A program made the translations under genes and the position numbers. Source: an uncultured Clostridia bacterium (lineage in GTDB: Bacteria > Bacillota > Clostridia > Oscillospirales > Oscillospiraceae). From it: a stretch of 33,311 nucleotides of DNA. The notes beneath the pieces are model-generated. The model saw only the letters and a list, made by a program, of their open reading frames with translations, was not told the origin of the DNA and did no database searches. The DNA lies in assembly GCA_946539175.1 (NCBI GenBank), contig CAMNHH010000003.1, forward strand, positions 1 to 33,311, read 5' to 3'. Positions 5,661-13,306 of this stretch are shown one piece after another; positions within the stretch are counted from its first letter, which is position 1; each line of letters begins with the position of its first letter.

Positions 5661-8066
5661 ATGAAAAAAAAGATTCAATCCGCCCAGGCGCCGCTCCGCA
5701 GCCTGGCCCTTCCCGCCGGATTGCCGGAGGGCTTCGTTCCCACCCCGCCCCAGGGGCTCAGCGCCGCCGAGGCCGCCGCCAGAGCGGAGGCCGGACAGGC
5801 CAACCGACAGAGCGCCGAGCCGGGCAAATCCGTGGCCCAGATTGTAGGAGAAAATCTCTTTACCCTCTTCAATCTGCTGAACTTCGCCCTGGCCCTCTGC
5901 CTGGCCCTGGTGGGTTCCTGGCGGAACATGCTGTTTTTGGGAGTCGTCTTTTCCAACACCCTCATCGGCACGGTACAGTCCCTGCGGGCCCGCGCCATGC
6001 TGAATAAGCTGCGGCTGCTGCAGGAGAAGCCCTGCCACCCCATCCGGGACGGGCAGGAGCAGGACTGCCCCCCCGCGGAGCTGGTGCTGGGCGACCTGGC
6101 GGTATTCCGGGCAGGCGATCAGCTGCCGGCGGACGCCATCGTCCGGGAAGGCAGCTGCGCCGCCGACGAATCCCTGCTGACCGGCGAGAGCGATCCGATC
6201 CCCCGGAGCGCGGGAGATTGGCTCATGTCCGGCTCCTTCCTGACGGAGGGCAAGGTCACGGCCCAGCTTGCCGCCGTAGGCGACGACAGCTACGCCGCCC
6301 GGCTCATGGGGGACGCCCGGCAGATCCGCTCTCCAAAGTCGGAGCTGATGACGGATCTGAATCAGCTGGTGCGCTGGATCAGCCGCCTGCTGGTGCCCAT
6401 TGGGCTGCTGCTCTTCCTGCGGGAGGTTCTGACCCGCTCCGTGCCGGTAAAGGAGGCTGTGCCCGGTGTGGTGGCCGCCATGATCGGCATGATCCCGGAG
6501 GGTCTGATCCTGCTGACCTCCGTGGCCCTGATGGCCGGTGTGGTGAAGCTGGGCCGCCGGAAGACCCTGGTGCAGGAGCTCTTCGGCATTGAGACCCTGG
6601 CCCGCACCGACGTGCTGTGCCTGGACAAGACCGGCACTCTGACCACCGGTGAGATGAGCCTGGAGAAGGCCATCCCGATGGAAGTCTCCGAGGAAGCGCT
6701 GCAAAGAGCCGTGGGCCGCTTTTTGGGGGCCTTTGAGGCCGGCTCCGGCACCCTGCGGGCCCTGGCCCAGGCCTTCCCCGCCGCCTCGGAGCAGCCGGTA
6801 TCCACCCTTCCCTTCTCCTCCGCCCGCAAAAAATCCGCCGCCGCCTTCTCCGACGGGACCGTGCTGATCCTGGGGGCGCCCTCCTTTGTACTGAAGGCCG
6901 TGCCGCCCCAGGCGGAGACCTGGGCCGCGGAGGGCTTCCGGGTGCTGGCCCTGGCCCAGGCCAGGGGTGCCCTGGAGGGAGACAAGCTGCCGCCGGTGGA
7001 GAAGCTTCTGGGCCTGTTTCTGCTGCGGGATACCCTGCGGCCCGCCGCCTCCGACACCCTCCGCTGGTTCCGGGAGCAGGGCGTGCAGGTGAAGATCATG
7101 TCCGGCGACGATCCCCGCACCGTGGCCGCGGTGGCCCGGCGGCTGGGTCTGCAGGACGCGGACAAGGCCGTGGACTGCGGCGCGCTGACGGACCAGGAGC
7201 TGGCCGAGGCCAGGGACCAGGTGATCTTCGGGCGGCTGACTCCAGACCGGAAGCGGCTGCTGGTGGGGGCCTTCAAGGCCGACGGCCACACCGTGGCCAT
7301 GACCGGCGACGGTGTCAACGACATTCCGGCGCTCAAGGCCTCCGACTGCTCCATCGCCATGGCGGGCGGCGCGGAGGCCACGGAGCACGCGGCCCAGCTG
7401 GTGCTGATGGACGGAGACTTCAACTCCCTGCCGGCGGTGGTGGCGGAGGGGCGACGGGTGATCGGCAATATCACCAGAACAGCCAGCCTGTTTTTGGTAA
7501 AAACGCTGTATTCCGCCGCTTTGGCGATTTTGACCCTGCTGCTGCCCCTGCGCTATCCCTTCCAGCCCATCCAGCTGACGCTGATTTCCGCCATTTCCAT
7601 CGGCATTCCCTCCTTCTTCCTGGCCCTGGAGCCCTCCAGTGAACGGGCCAGGGGCCGCTTCCTGCGGCGGGTGCTGCTGCGGGCGGCCCCCGGTGCGGCC
7701 GCTGTCACCGTCTGTGCCCTGGCCTCCCTGCTGGTGAGCCGCGGCGGCAGCTCCTTTGAGGCCGCCTCCACCATGGCCGCCATCGCCGCCGGGATCATCG
7801 GCCTGGCCAATCTGGTGCTCACCTGCCGTCCTCTGACCCGTCTGCGGGCTCTGCTCTGCGGCGTCATGGCGGCGGCCTTCGCCGGAGCGGTGCTGCTGGC
7901 GCCTAAGGTCTTCTTCCTGCAGACCGCCTCCCTCACGGGCCGGGAATGGGGGGAGCTGGCCGTTATCCTGGTCTGCGGCGTCGCCGTTCTGCTGCTGGGC
8001 TCGGCTCTGGCCCAGCGCAGGCAAAACGCCGACGAAAGCCGAGCGGAAGCGCACAAGGCAAATTGA
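5661..8066 (+). CDS. P-type cation-transporting ATPase (CtpE-like P2 group)
   Basis: 801 aa with all P-type ATPase elements in order: actuator loop TGES near residue 175, membrane helix 4 motif MIPEGLILL, phosphorylated Asp in DKTGTLT (about residue 322), a short nucleotide-binding domain, TGDGVNDIPALK near 548, then a C-terminal block of about six membrane helices. The PEGL helix, compact N-domain and lack of heavy-metal CPC or N-terminal CxxC motifs place it with P2-type Ca/Mg pumps, closest by memory to the CtpE group, for which Ca2+ uptake has been reported. Substrate is inferred only. GAGGT precedes the ATG at 5661; a GTG at 5646 is the alternative. The stop overlaps the -35 of the next promoter. 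Confidence 0.92.
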   Translation: MKKKIQSAQAPLRSLALPAGLPEGFVPTPPQGLSAAEAAARAEAGQANRQSAEPGKSVAQIVGENLFTLFNLLNFALALCLALVGSWRNMLFLGVVFSNTLIGTVQSLRARAMLNKLRLLQEKPCHPIRDGQEQDCPPAELVLGDLAVFRAGDQLPADAIVREGSCAADESLLTGESDPIPRSAGDWLMSGSFLTEGKVTAQLAAVGDDSYAARLMGDARQIRSPKSELMTDLNQLVRWISRLLVPIGLLLFLREVLTRSVPVKEAVPGVVAAMIGMIPEGLILLTSVALMAGVVKLGRRKTLVQELFGIETLARTDVLCLDKTGTLTTGEMSLEKAIPMEVSEEALQRAVGRFLGAFEAGSGTLRALAQAFPAASEQPVSTLPFSSARKKSAAAFSDGTVLILGAPSFVLKAVPPQAETWAAEGFRVLALAQARGALEGDKLPPVEKLLGLFLLRDTLRPAASDTLRWFREQGVQVKIMSGDDPRTVAAVARRLGLQDADKAVDCGALTDQELAEARDQVIFGRLTPDRKRLLVGAFKADGHTVAMTGDGVNDIPALKASDCSIAMAGGAEATEHAAQLVLMDGDFNSLPAVVAEGRRVIGNITRTASLFLVKTLYSAALAILTLLLPLRYPFQPIQLTLISAISIGIPSFFLALEPSSERARGRFLRRVLLRAAPGAAAVTVCALASLLVSRGGSSFEAASTMAAIAAGIIGLANLVLTCRPLTRLRALLCGVMAAAFAGAVLLAPKVFFLQTASLTGREWGELAVILVCGVAVLLLGSALAQRRQNADESRAEAHKAN

Positions 8067-8091
8067 CAAATCCCCCGATCTGTGATATGAT
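8063..8091 (+). promoter_or_regulatory. Near-consensus sigma-A promoter of the ABC-RsbU-RsbW unit
   Basis: TTGACA (8063-8068), exactly 17 bases, TATGAT (8086-8091). Its -35 begins within the stop codon region of the ATPase gene. It is one of the strongest promoter matches in the window and lies inside a long inverted repeat, so it is presumably held in check by a DNA-binding protein. Confidence 0.85.
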
Positions 8092-8117
8092 TTGCTATAT
8101 CACAGATTGGGGGATTT
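8068..8117. promoter_or_regulatory. Long inverted repeat overlapping the promoter, probable operator
   Basis: Arms of 21 bases (8068-8088 and 8097-8117) match at 20 positions around an 8-base centre; the core is ATCTGTGATAT-N8-ATATCACAGAT. The left arm covers the spacer and most of the -10; the right arm covers the expected transcription start (about 8098). Because transcription would start inside the repeat, the RNA could not form the full hairpin, which favours a DNA-level operator for a dimeric regulator. No regulator of a recognisable DNA-binding family is encoded in the window. Confidence 0.75.
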
Positions 8118-8122
8118 TGACG

Positions 8123-9874
8123 ATGGAGCACAAACCCCTGTTTGCCAAACTGAAGATGATTTTTCCCAGGAAGGAGCGGCGCTATTTCGTTCTGCTCTTT
8201 TTTCTCATTCTGATCGGCACGGCCTTCGACTTTCTGGGCGTTTCCCTGATTCTGCCGCTGGTGAATCTGCTGATCGCCCCGGAGCAGCTCTCCGGCAGGA
8301 GCTGGTACAGGCTGCTGACCCGGATCGTCCCCGTGGAGGATCCCAACAGCCTGCTGCTGGTGCTGGTGCTGCTGATCATCGCCGTGTACGTGCTGAAAAA
8401 CCTGTATGCCATCTATATGTCCGTGGTCCAGGGGGTCTTCCTGGCCCGGAACCAGGTCAACACCTCCGCCAAGCTGCTGGACTGCTTCATGCGAAAGCCC
8501 TACAGCTTCCATCTGCAGCACAACTCCGCTGAGGTGATCCGTTCCATCAACAACGATGTTTCCAGCGCCTACGACATCGTCTCCAGCATCATCGGGCTGG
8601 TGACCCGGGGGCTCATCACCCTGCTTCTGATCGCCTATCTGATCCTGGTGGATTTCTGGCTGACGGTCTCCATCGTGCTGGGGCTTGGGCTCTATTCGCT
8701 GGTCTACTTCCTGCTGGTGCGGAAGAAGCTGAAGGCCTCCGGCGAGGAATCCAGAGAGGTCTCCGTTCGCATGATCAAGGCCATCGTCCAGTCCGTGGGC
8801 GGCATCAAGGAGGTCAAGGTCATGGGGCGGGAGCGCTATTTCGTGGACAGCTACGCCAAAAACGGCGACGCCTTCGTCCGCATCCGCCGCCGCATGGCCG
8901 TTCTGGCCGGCGTGCCGCCCCGCCTGCTGGAGATCCTCTGCGTCTCCGGGGTGCTGGGGCTGGTGGCCGTGAAGATCGCCCTGCGGCAGGATCTGAGCTC
9001 TGTGATGGGCAGCCTCTCCGCCTTTGCGGTGGCCGCCATCAAGCTGATGCCCAGCGCCAAGTCCATCAACAGCACCATCAATAACATTTCCTACCGGATG
9101 CCTGGGCTCAACGCCGTGTGCGAGCTGATCGACGACAATTGGGGCACGGACATCGGCCAGGCCAAAATCAGCAGCCGGGACCGGATCCGAAGCCGTCAGG
9201 CCAAGCTGGCGGATATCCGGGTGGAGCGGCTCAGCTTCACCTACCCGGAGAGCGACACGCCGGTGCTGCGGGACGTGGATCTCACCATCAAGGCAGGAAG
9301 CAGCGTGGGCATCGTGGGCGTCACAGGCGCCGGCAAGACCACTCTGGTGGATCTGATCCTGGGGCTGCTGGAGCCCCAGCAGGGCCGCATCCTCTACGAC
9401 GGCAGGGATATCCGGGCGGACTACGCCGACTGGCAGTCCCGCATCGGCTATATTCCCCAGAACATCTATCTCACCGACGAGACCATCCGGGCCAACGTGG
9501 CCCTGGGCATTCCCGAGGAGGAGATCGACGATCGGCAGGTCTGGAAGGCGCTGGACGACGCCCAGCTGGGGGACTTCGTCCGGGGGCTCAAGAACGGCCT
9601 GGATACCAAAATCGGTGAGATGGGCGTCCGCATCTCCGGCGGCCAGCGGCAGCGGATCGGCATCGCCCGGGCCCTGTACTACGACCCGGACATTCTCTTC
9701 CTGGACGAGGCTACGGCGGCCCTGGACAGCGCCACGGAGCAGGCCGTCATGGCCTCTGTCAAGGCTCTGAGCCGGGAAAAGACCTGCATCATCATTGCCC
9801 ACCGACTCAGCACCATTGAGCACTGCGACGAGCTCTACCAGGTCCGGGAGGGCCGGGTGGAACGGCAGCGCTGA
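8123..9874 (+). CDS. ABC exporter, fused membrane and ATPase domains (MsbA/HlyB type)
   Basis: 583 aa. The first 320 residues hold about six membrane helices (the first is FVLLFFLILIGTAFDFLGVS); the C-terminal 230 residues form the ATPase domain with Walker A GVTGAGKTT near 400, Q-loop YIPQNIYL, signature ISGGQRQRIGIARAL near 503, Walker B ILFLDEATAALD near 523 and H-loop IIAHRLSTI near 557. It has no N-terminal C39 peptidase domain. As a half-transporter it should act as a homodimer, exporting a lipid, glycan or peptide. The downstream phosphatase/kinase pair follows without a terminator or promoter, so the three are probably co-transcribed. With the NRPS genes 7 kb away, export of the NRPS product is possible but unproven. 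The start at 8123 follows a G-rich site; the track start would run into the ATPase gene. Confidence 0.92.
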   Translation: MEHKPLFAKLKMIFPRKERRYFVLLFFLILIGTAFDFLGVSLILPLVNLLIAPEQLSGRSWYRLLTRIVPVEDPNSLLLVLVLLIIAVYVLKNLYAIYMSVVQGVFLARNQVNTSAKLLDCFMRKPYSFHLQHNSAEVIRSINNDVSSAYDIVSSIIGLVTRGLITLLLIAYLILVDFWLTVSIVLGLGLYSLVYFLLVRKKLKASGEESREVSVRMIKAIVQSVGGIKEVKVMGRERYFVDSYAKNGDAFVRIRRRMAVLAGVPPRLLEILCVSGVLGLVAVKIALRQDLSSVMGSLSAFAVAAIKLMPSAKSINSTINNISYRMPGLNAVCELIDDNWGTDIGQAKISSRDRIRSRQAKLADIRVERLSFTYPESDTPVLRDVDLTIKAGSSVGIVGVTGAGKTTLVDLILGLLEPQQGRILYDGRDIRADYADWQSRIGYIPQNIYLTDETIRANVALGIPEEEIDDRQVWKALDDAQLGDFVRGLKNGLDTKIGEMGVRISGGQRQRIGIARALYYDPDILFLDEATAALDSATEQAVMASVKALSREKTCIIIAHRLSTIEHCDELYQVREGRVERQR

Positions 9875-9936
9875 GAACCCGCGCCCGGAGCGGCACCGAT
9901 CCCGCCCCGCCCGGATCCTTTTAAGGAGGCACGAAA

Positions 9937-11697
9937 ATGCCCAAAAAATCCGTTTCGGAAATGAACGCCCTGGAGCAGCTCCACTACAGTCTGAAGGGAA
10001 AGACCTTCCGGGCCATCATTCTCTTTGCCACGATCATCAGCGTGGCAGCCATTGCCTTCGGCTTCTGCCTCTACTCCGCCACCGTGCGGCGGGAATACCG
10101 CACCCGGACCTGGCAGATGTCCCACACCGCCGTGGAGCTGCTGGACACGGAGCTGCTCTGCCGACAGGCCGCCCAGGTGGCGGAGGTCTACGACGCCATG
10201 AGCGAAGCGGAGCGGGCGCAGCTGCAGGACAAGACCTCTCCCCTGCTCGCCTGCTTCGACGCGGTGCGGGGGCCGGAATTCGACCAGGTCGCCCGGATGC
10301 TGCGGCAGATTCAGGAGAACAACGGCGGCAAGGCCGCCTTCACCGCCCTGCTGGATCCCTCCTCCAACCGACGGATCTTCGTGGTGGACTCCGACCCCAA
10401 CGACAGCTTCTGCCCTCCCGGCAGCCTGGACGACATGGGCGAGGACGTGATCTCAGATCTGATCAACGGCAAGGCCGAGCTGCTGGATCAGTTCTACGGC
10501 CTGGGTCCCATCAGCGCCACGCTGATCGACATGGAGCCCTACGGCTATCGCTGCATGGCGGGTACTCAGGTGGCTTATGTGGGGAGCTATCCGGTTTTCG
10601 TTTTCTTTGACACAGATATGAACCAGGCTGCCAGCACCAGCCGCAGCTTCTTCTGGCAGTACGTGGGGCTGATGGCCTTCATCACCCTGATTGTGCTGAT
10701 TCTCGCCATCCACCACATGAAGCGCACCACCGTGGCCCCCATCAACGCCCTGGCCGCGGCGGCGGAGGCCTACATCGCGGACCGGACAGACGAGCACCGG
10801 GACAACGCCCATTTCGCCAAGCTCAACATCCGCACCGGCGACGAGATAGAAAAGCTGAGCGTGGTTATGAAGGCCATGGAGGCCGATCTGGCGGACTACG
10901 TGCAGAATCTCACCCGCATCACCGCGGAAAAGGAGCGCATCAGCACGGAGCTGTCCCTGGCCACCAAGATCCAGGCCGCCATGATGCCACATATCTTCCC
11001 GCCCTTCCCGGGCCGGGACGAGATCGACATCTACGCCAGCATGGACCCGGCCAAGGAAGTGGGCGGCGACTTCTACGACTTCTTCCTGGTGGACGAGGAC
11101 CATCTCTGCGTGGTGATGGCGGACGTTTCCGGCAAGGGCGTCCCGGCGGCCCTCTTTATGATGGCCTCCAAGATCATCCTCCAGAGCTGCGCCATGCTGG
11201 GCCAGTCCCCCGCCGAGATCCTCACCAAGACCAACCAGGCCATTTGCTCCAACAACCAGGAGGAGATGTTCGTCACTGCCTGGGTGGGCATTCTGGAGCT
11301 GTCCACCGGCATTCTGACCGCCGCCAACGCGGGCCATGAGTACCCGGTGCTGACCCGGCAGCCCGGCGGCGCCTTCTCCCTCTACAAGGACCCCCACGGC
11401 TTCGTGATCGGCGGCCTGGACGGGGTGAAGTACCGGGAATACCAGTTGCAGCTGCAGCCCGGCGCCAAGCTTTTCCTTTACACCGACGGCGTCCCGGAGG
11501 CCACCGACCGGAACAACGCCCTCTTCGGCACGGATCGGATGCTGGAGGCCCTGAACACCGTTCGGGAGGGAGATCCCAGGCAGCTGCTGCAGACCGTGCG
11601 GGCCGCGGTGGACAAGTTCGTGCAGGAGGCGGAGCAATTCGACGATCTGACCATGCTCTGTCTGGAATACAAAAAGCGGAAGGAAGAGCAGCCATGA
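9937..11697 (+). CDS. Membrane-bound PP2C-family Ser/Thr phosphatase with sensor and HAMP (RsbU/SpoIIE-like)
   Basis: 586 aa: membrane helix at about 27-48, an extracytoplasmic region of about 185 residues (unrecognised, PDC-like by position), a second helix near 238-258, a HAMP-like linker, then a PP2C_2 domain (about 345-580). The metal-binding acidic residues are present: KEVGGDFYDFF, ADVSGKGVPAALFM (about residue 396) and QFDDLTML at the end. Such proteins dephosphorylate STAS-domain anti-sigma antagonists in response to a signal. The next gene, an RsbW-like kinase, overlaps by ATGA, the classic partner-switch pairing. AAGGAGG lies eight bases before the ATG. No STAS gene is adjacent; the nearest is at 16791-17090. 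Confidence 0.92.
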   Translation: MPKKSVSEMNALEQLHYSLKGKTFRAIILFATIISVAAIAFGFCLYSATVRREYRTRTWQMSHTAVELLDTELLCRQAAQVAEVYDAMSEAERAQLQDKTSPLLACFDAVRGPEFDQVARMLRQIQENNGGKAAFTALLDPSSNRRIFVVDSDPNDSFCPPGSLDDMGEDVISDLINGKAELLDQFYGLGPISATLIDMEPYGYRCMAGTQVAYVGSYPVFVFFDTDMNQAASTSRSFFWQYVGLMAFITLIVLILAIHHMKRTTVAPINALAAAAEAYIADRTDEHRDNAHFAKLNIRTGDEIEKLSVVMKAMEADLADYVQNLTRITAEKERISTELSLATKIQAAMMPHIFPPFPGRDEIDIYASMDPAKEVGGDFYDFFLVDEDHLCVVMADVSGKGVPAALFMMASKIILQSCAMLGQSPAEILTKTNQAICSNNQEEMFVTAWVGILELSTGILTAANAGHEYPVLTRQPGGAFSLYKDPHGFVIGGLDGVKYREYQLQLQPGAKLFLYTDGVPEATDRNNALFGTDRMLEALNTVREGDPRQLLQTVRAAVDKFVQEAEQFDDLTMLCLEYKKRKEEQP

Positions 11698-12101
11698 AGG
11701 AATTGAATCTGGAAGCCACGCTGCAAAACATCCCCCGGGTCACAGAGTTCGTGGACGCTCAGCTGGAGGCGCTGGACTGCCCCCCGAAGGCCCAGATGCA
11801 GCTCGACGTGGCAATCGACGAGCTGTTCAGCAACATCTCCCGCTATGCCTACGATCCCACCACCGGCCCCGCCACGGTCCGGGTGGAGGTGGAGCGGGAG
11901 CCCCTGGCTGTGATCATCACCTTCATCGATCACGGCAAGCCCTACGATCCCCTCTCAGCCCGGGACCCGGACGTGAAGGCCGCCCTGAAGGACCGGCCCA
12001 TCGGCGGCCTGGGGGTCTTCCTGGTGAAGAAAACCATGGACGCGGTGCAGTACGAGTACCGGGAGGGCAAGAACATCCTGCGGATCAAGAAGCAGCTCTG
12101 A
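11694..12101 (+). CDS. RsbW-like serine-protein kinase / anti-sigma factor (HATPase_c_2)
   Basis: The 135-aa single-domain GHKL ATPase has the N-box DVAIDELFSNISRYAY, G1 DHGKPYDPL and G2 IGGLGVFLVKKTMD, closely following the RsbW/SpoIIAB family (the GLGVFLVKKTMD form is typical of clostridial members). Family members phosphorylate a STAS antagonist on Ser and sequester a sigma factor or another target. It overlaps the phosphatase gene by four bases (ATGA), implying coupled translation and near-equal amounts. There is no sigma factor gene in the window, so the output partner is unknown. Confidence 0.92.
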   Translation: MKELNLEATLQNIPRVTEFVDAQLEALDCPPKAQMQLDVAIDELFSNISRYAYDPTTGPATVRVEVEREPLAVIITFIDHGKPYDPLSARDPDVKAALKDRPIGGLGVFLVKKTMDAVQYEYREGKNILRIKKQL

Positions 12102-12110
12102 ACAAAAAGC

Positions 12111-12148
12111 GCGCGGCCCCCCCGGGATTCGATCCCAGGGGGCCGCGC
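12111..12148. terminator. Strong GC-rich hairpin between convergent genes
   Basis: GCGCGGCCCCC pairs with GGGGGCCGCGC, with a second small stem (GGGAT/ATCCC) inside. It lies between the stops of the RsbW-like gene and the pyruvate kinase gene and probably terminates both. The left arm is preceded by AAAAA, a T-tract for the minus strand. Confidence 0.85.
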
Positions 12149-12157
12149 AAATTCATA

Positions 12158-13171
12158 TCAGCACTCCGTATCATCGGCCTGTGTACGATACGCCTCCGCC
12201 TGCCGTACCGTGCGGGTCAGATAGCGGATGGTCTGGACCGGATATTCCCCGGCGGCGGTCTCCCCCGTGACCATCACGGAGGCGGCGCCGTCCAGCACGG
12301 CGTTGAACACGTCGCTGAGCTCGGCCCGGGTGGGGACGGGGCGGTGGGTCATGGAGTCCAGCATTTGGGTCACCACCATGAAGTCCCGCCCGGCCCGGCG
12401 GCAGGCGGCGGCAATGCGCTTCTGAACGCCGGGCAGCTCCCAGAGGGGCATGGCGTTGCCCAGGTCTCCCCGGGCAATGACGATCTCATCACAGCAGGGG
12501 ATCAGCTCCTCCAGCCTGGCCACACCCTCCAGATTTTCCACCTTGGCCAGCAGCCTCAGCTCCGGACAGCCTGCCTCAGCCATGGCCTGCCGCAGCTCCA
12601 GCAAATCCTCCCTGCCCCGGACGAAGGGCTGCATCACCGCCGTGACCCCGTAGTTCTTTGCCAGCCGCAGCTGCGCCCGGTCCGCCGCCGTCAGAGCAGG
12701 GGGCCGCAGGAGGCAGCCGGGCAGGGCCACGCTCTTTCGGCTCTCCAGCAGGCCGCCCCGCAGAACCTGCAGCGACAGCTTTCCCGTCGGGTCCGCCTGG
12801 GTCCGCAGAAGCAGCTTACCGTCGTCCAGCAGCAGCTCCTGACCGGGGCCCTTTTGCTCCAAAAGGCCTCCGACCTCCGGGGGCAGGGGCAGGGCGGACA
12901 GGGGCAGCAGACCGCCGCTTTCCAGGCTCAGGGGGGCCGCCAGGCTGCCGATCCGCAGCTCCGGACCCTGCAGGTCGATCAGCAGCTCCGGTCTGACTCC
13001 GCAGGCCTCTGCGGCCCGGCGGCAGTTCTCGATCAGCGCCGCGGACTCCCGCAGACCGCTGTGGGAGAGATTCAGCCGCAGGCCGTCCATGCCCTCCCGG
13101 AACATGGCCTCCAGCAGGCCCTGTTCCCTGCAGGCAGGGCCCAGGGTCCCGTATATCGTTACTGCTTTCAT
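12158..13171 (-). CDS. Short pyruvate kinase-like protein lacking the C-terminal domain
   Basis: 337 aa, against about 470-590 for ordinary pyruvate kinases. The A (TIM-barrel) and B domains are present, but the protein stops right after the last barrel segment, so the C-terminal domain that carries allosteric effector sites and subunit contacts is absent. Active-site motifs are kept, with changes: RLNLSHS (usual RLNFSHG), DLQGPELRIG (usual DTKGPEIR), AKVEN with the catalytic Lys, ARGDLGNAMP, TQMLDSM and PTRAELSD...GETAAGEYP. It may be an unregulated pyruvate kinase paralogue or act on a related enolate substrate. The ATG at 13171 is preferred since the GGGGGG site lies eight bases before it. 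The gene has its own promoter and terminator, so the short form looks native rather than broken. Confidence 0.88.
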   Translation of the reverse strand: MKAVTIYGTLGPACREQGLLEAMFREGMDGLRLNLSHSGLRESAALIENCRRAAEACGVRPELLIDLQGPELRIGSLAAPLSLESGGLLPLSALPLPPEVGGLLEQKGPGQELLLDDGKLLLRTQADPTGKLSLQVLRGGLLESRKSVALPGCLLRPPALTAADRAQLRLAKNYGVTAVMQPFVRGREDLLELRQAMAEAGCPELRLLAKVENLEGVARLEELIPCCDEIVIARGDLGNAMPLWELPGVQKRIAAACRRAGRDFMVVTQMLDSMTHRPVPTRAELSDVFNAVLDGAASVMVTGETAAGEYPVQTIRYLTRTVRQAEAYRTQADDTEC

Positions 13172-13211
13172 GGACATCGCCCCCCTTTGCCGGTTTCATC
13201 CGTTCTGTCCT

Positions 13212-13240
13212 ATTATATACGATGCCGCCCGGTTTCTCAA
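13212..13240 (-). promoter_or_regulatory. Sigma-A-type promoter for the short pyruvate kinase gene
   Basis: On the minus strand TTGAGA (13240-13235), exactly 17 bases, TATAAT (13217-13212), 40 bases before the start codon. Confidence 0.8.
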
Positions 13241-13253
13241 GCTGTTTTTTGCG

Positions 13254-13291
13254 AAACGACCCCCGACGCGTCCCGCGTCGGGGGATCGTTT
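13254..13291 (-). terminator. Terminator after pepC
   Basis: AAACGATCCCCCGACGCG pairs with its complement (one bulged base) around a three-base loop, 16 bases beyond the pepC stop. It sits just upstream of the pyruvate kinase promoter. The minus-strand tail is only short in T (CGTTTCG), so efficiency is uncertain. Confidence 0.7.
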
Positions 13292-13306
13292 TGCTTTGTG
13301 TTCGGC

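Noticed and set aside
5625-8069. 814-aa minus-strand frame
   Set aside because: Antisense shadow of the P-type ATPase gene, Gly/Gln/His-rich without motifs.
7553-9823. 756-aa minus-strand frame
   Set aside because: Antisense shadow of the ABC exporter and the end of the ATPase gene; the true genes have full motif sets.
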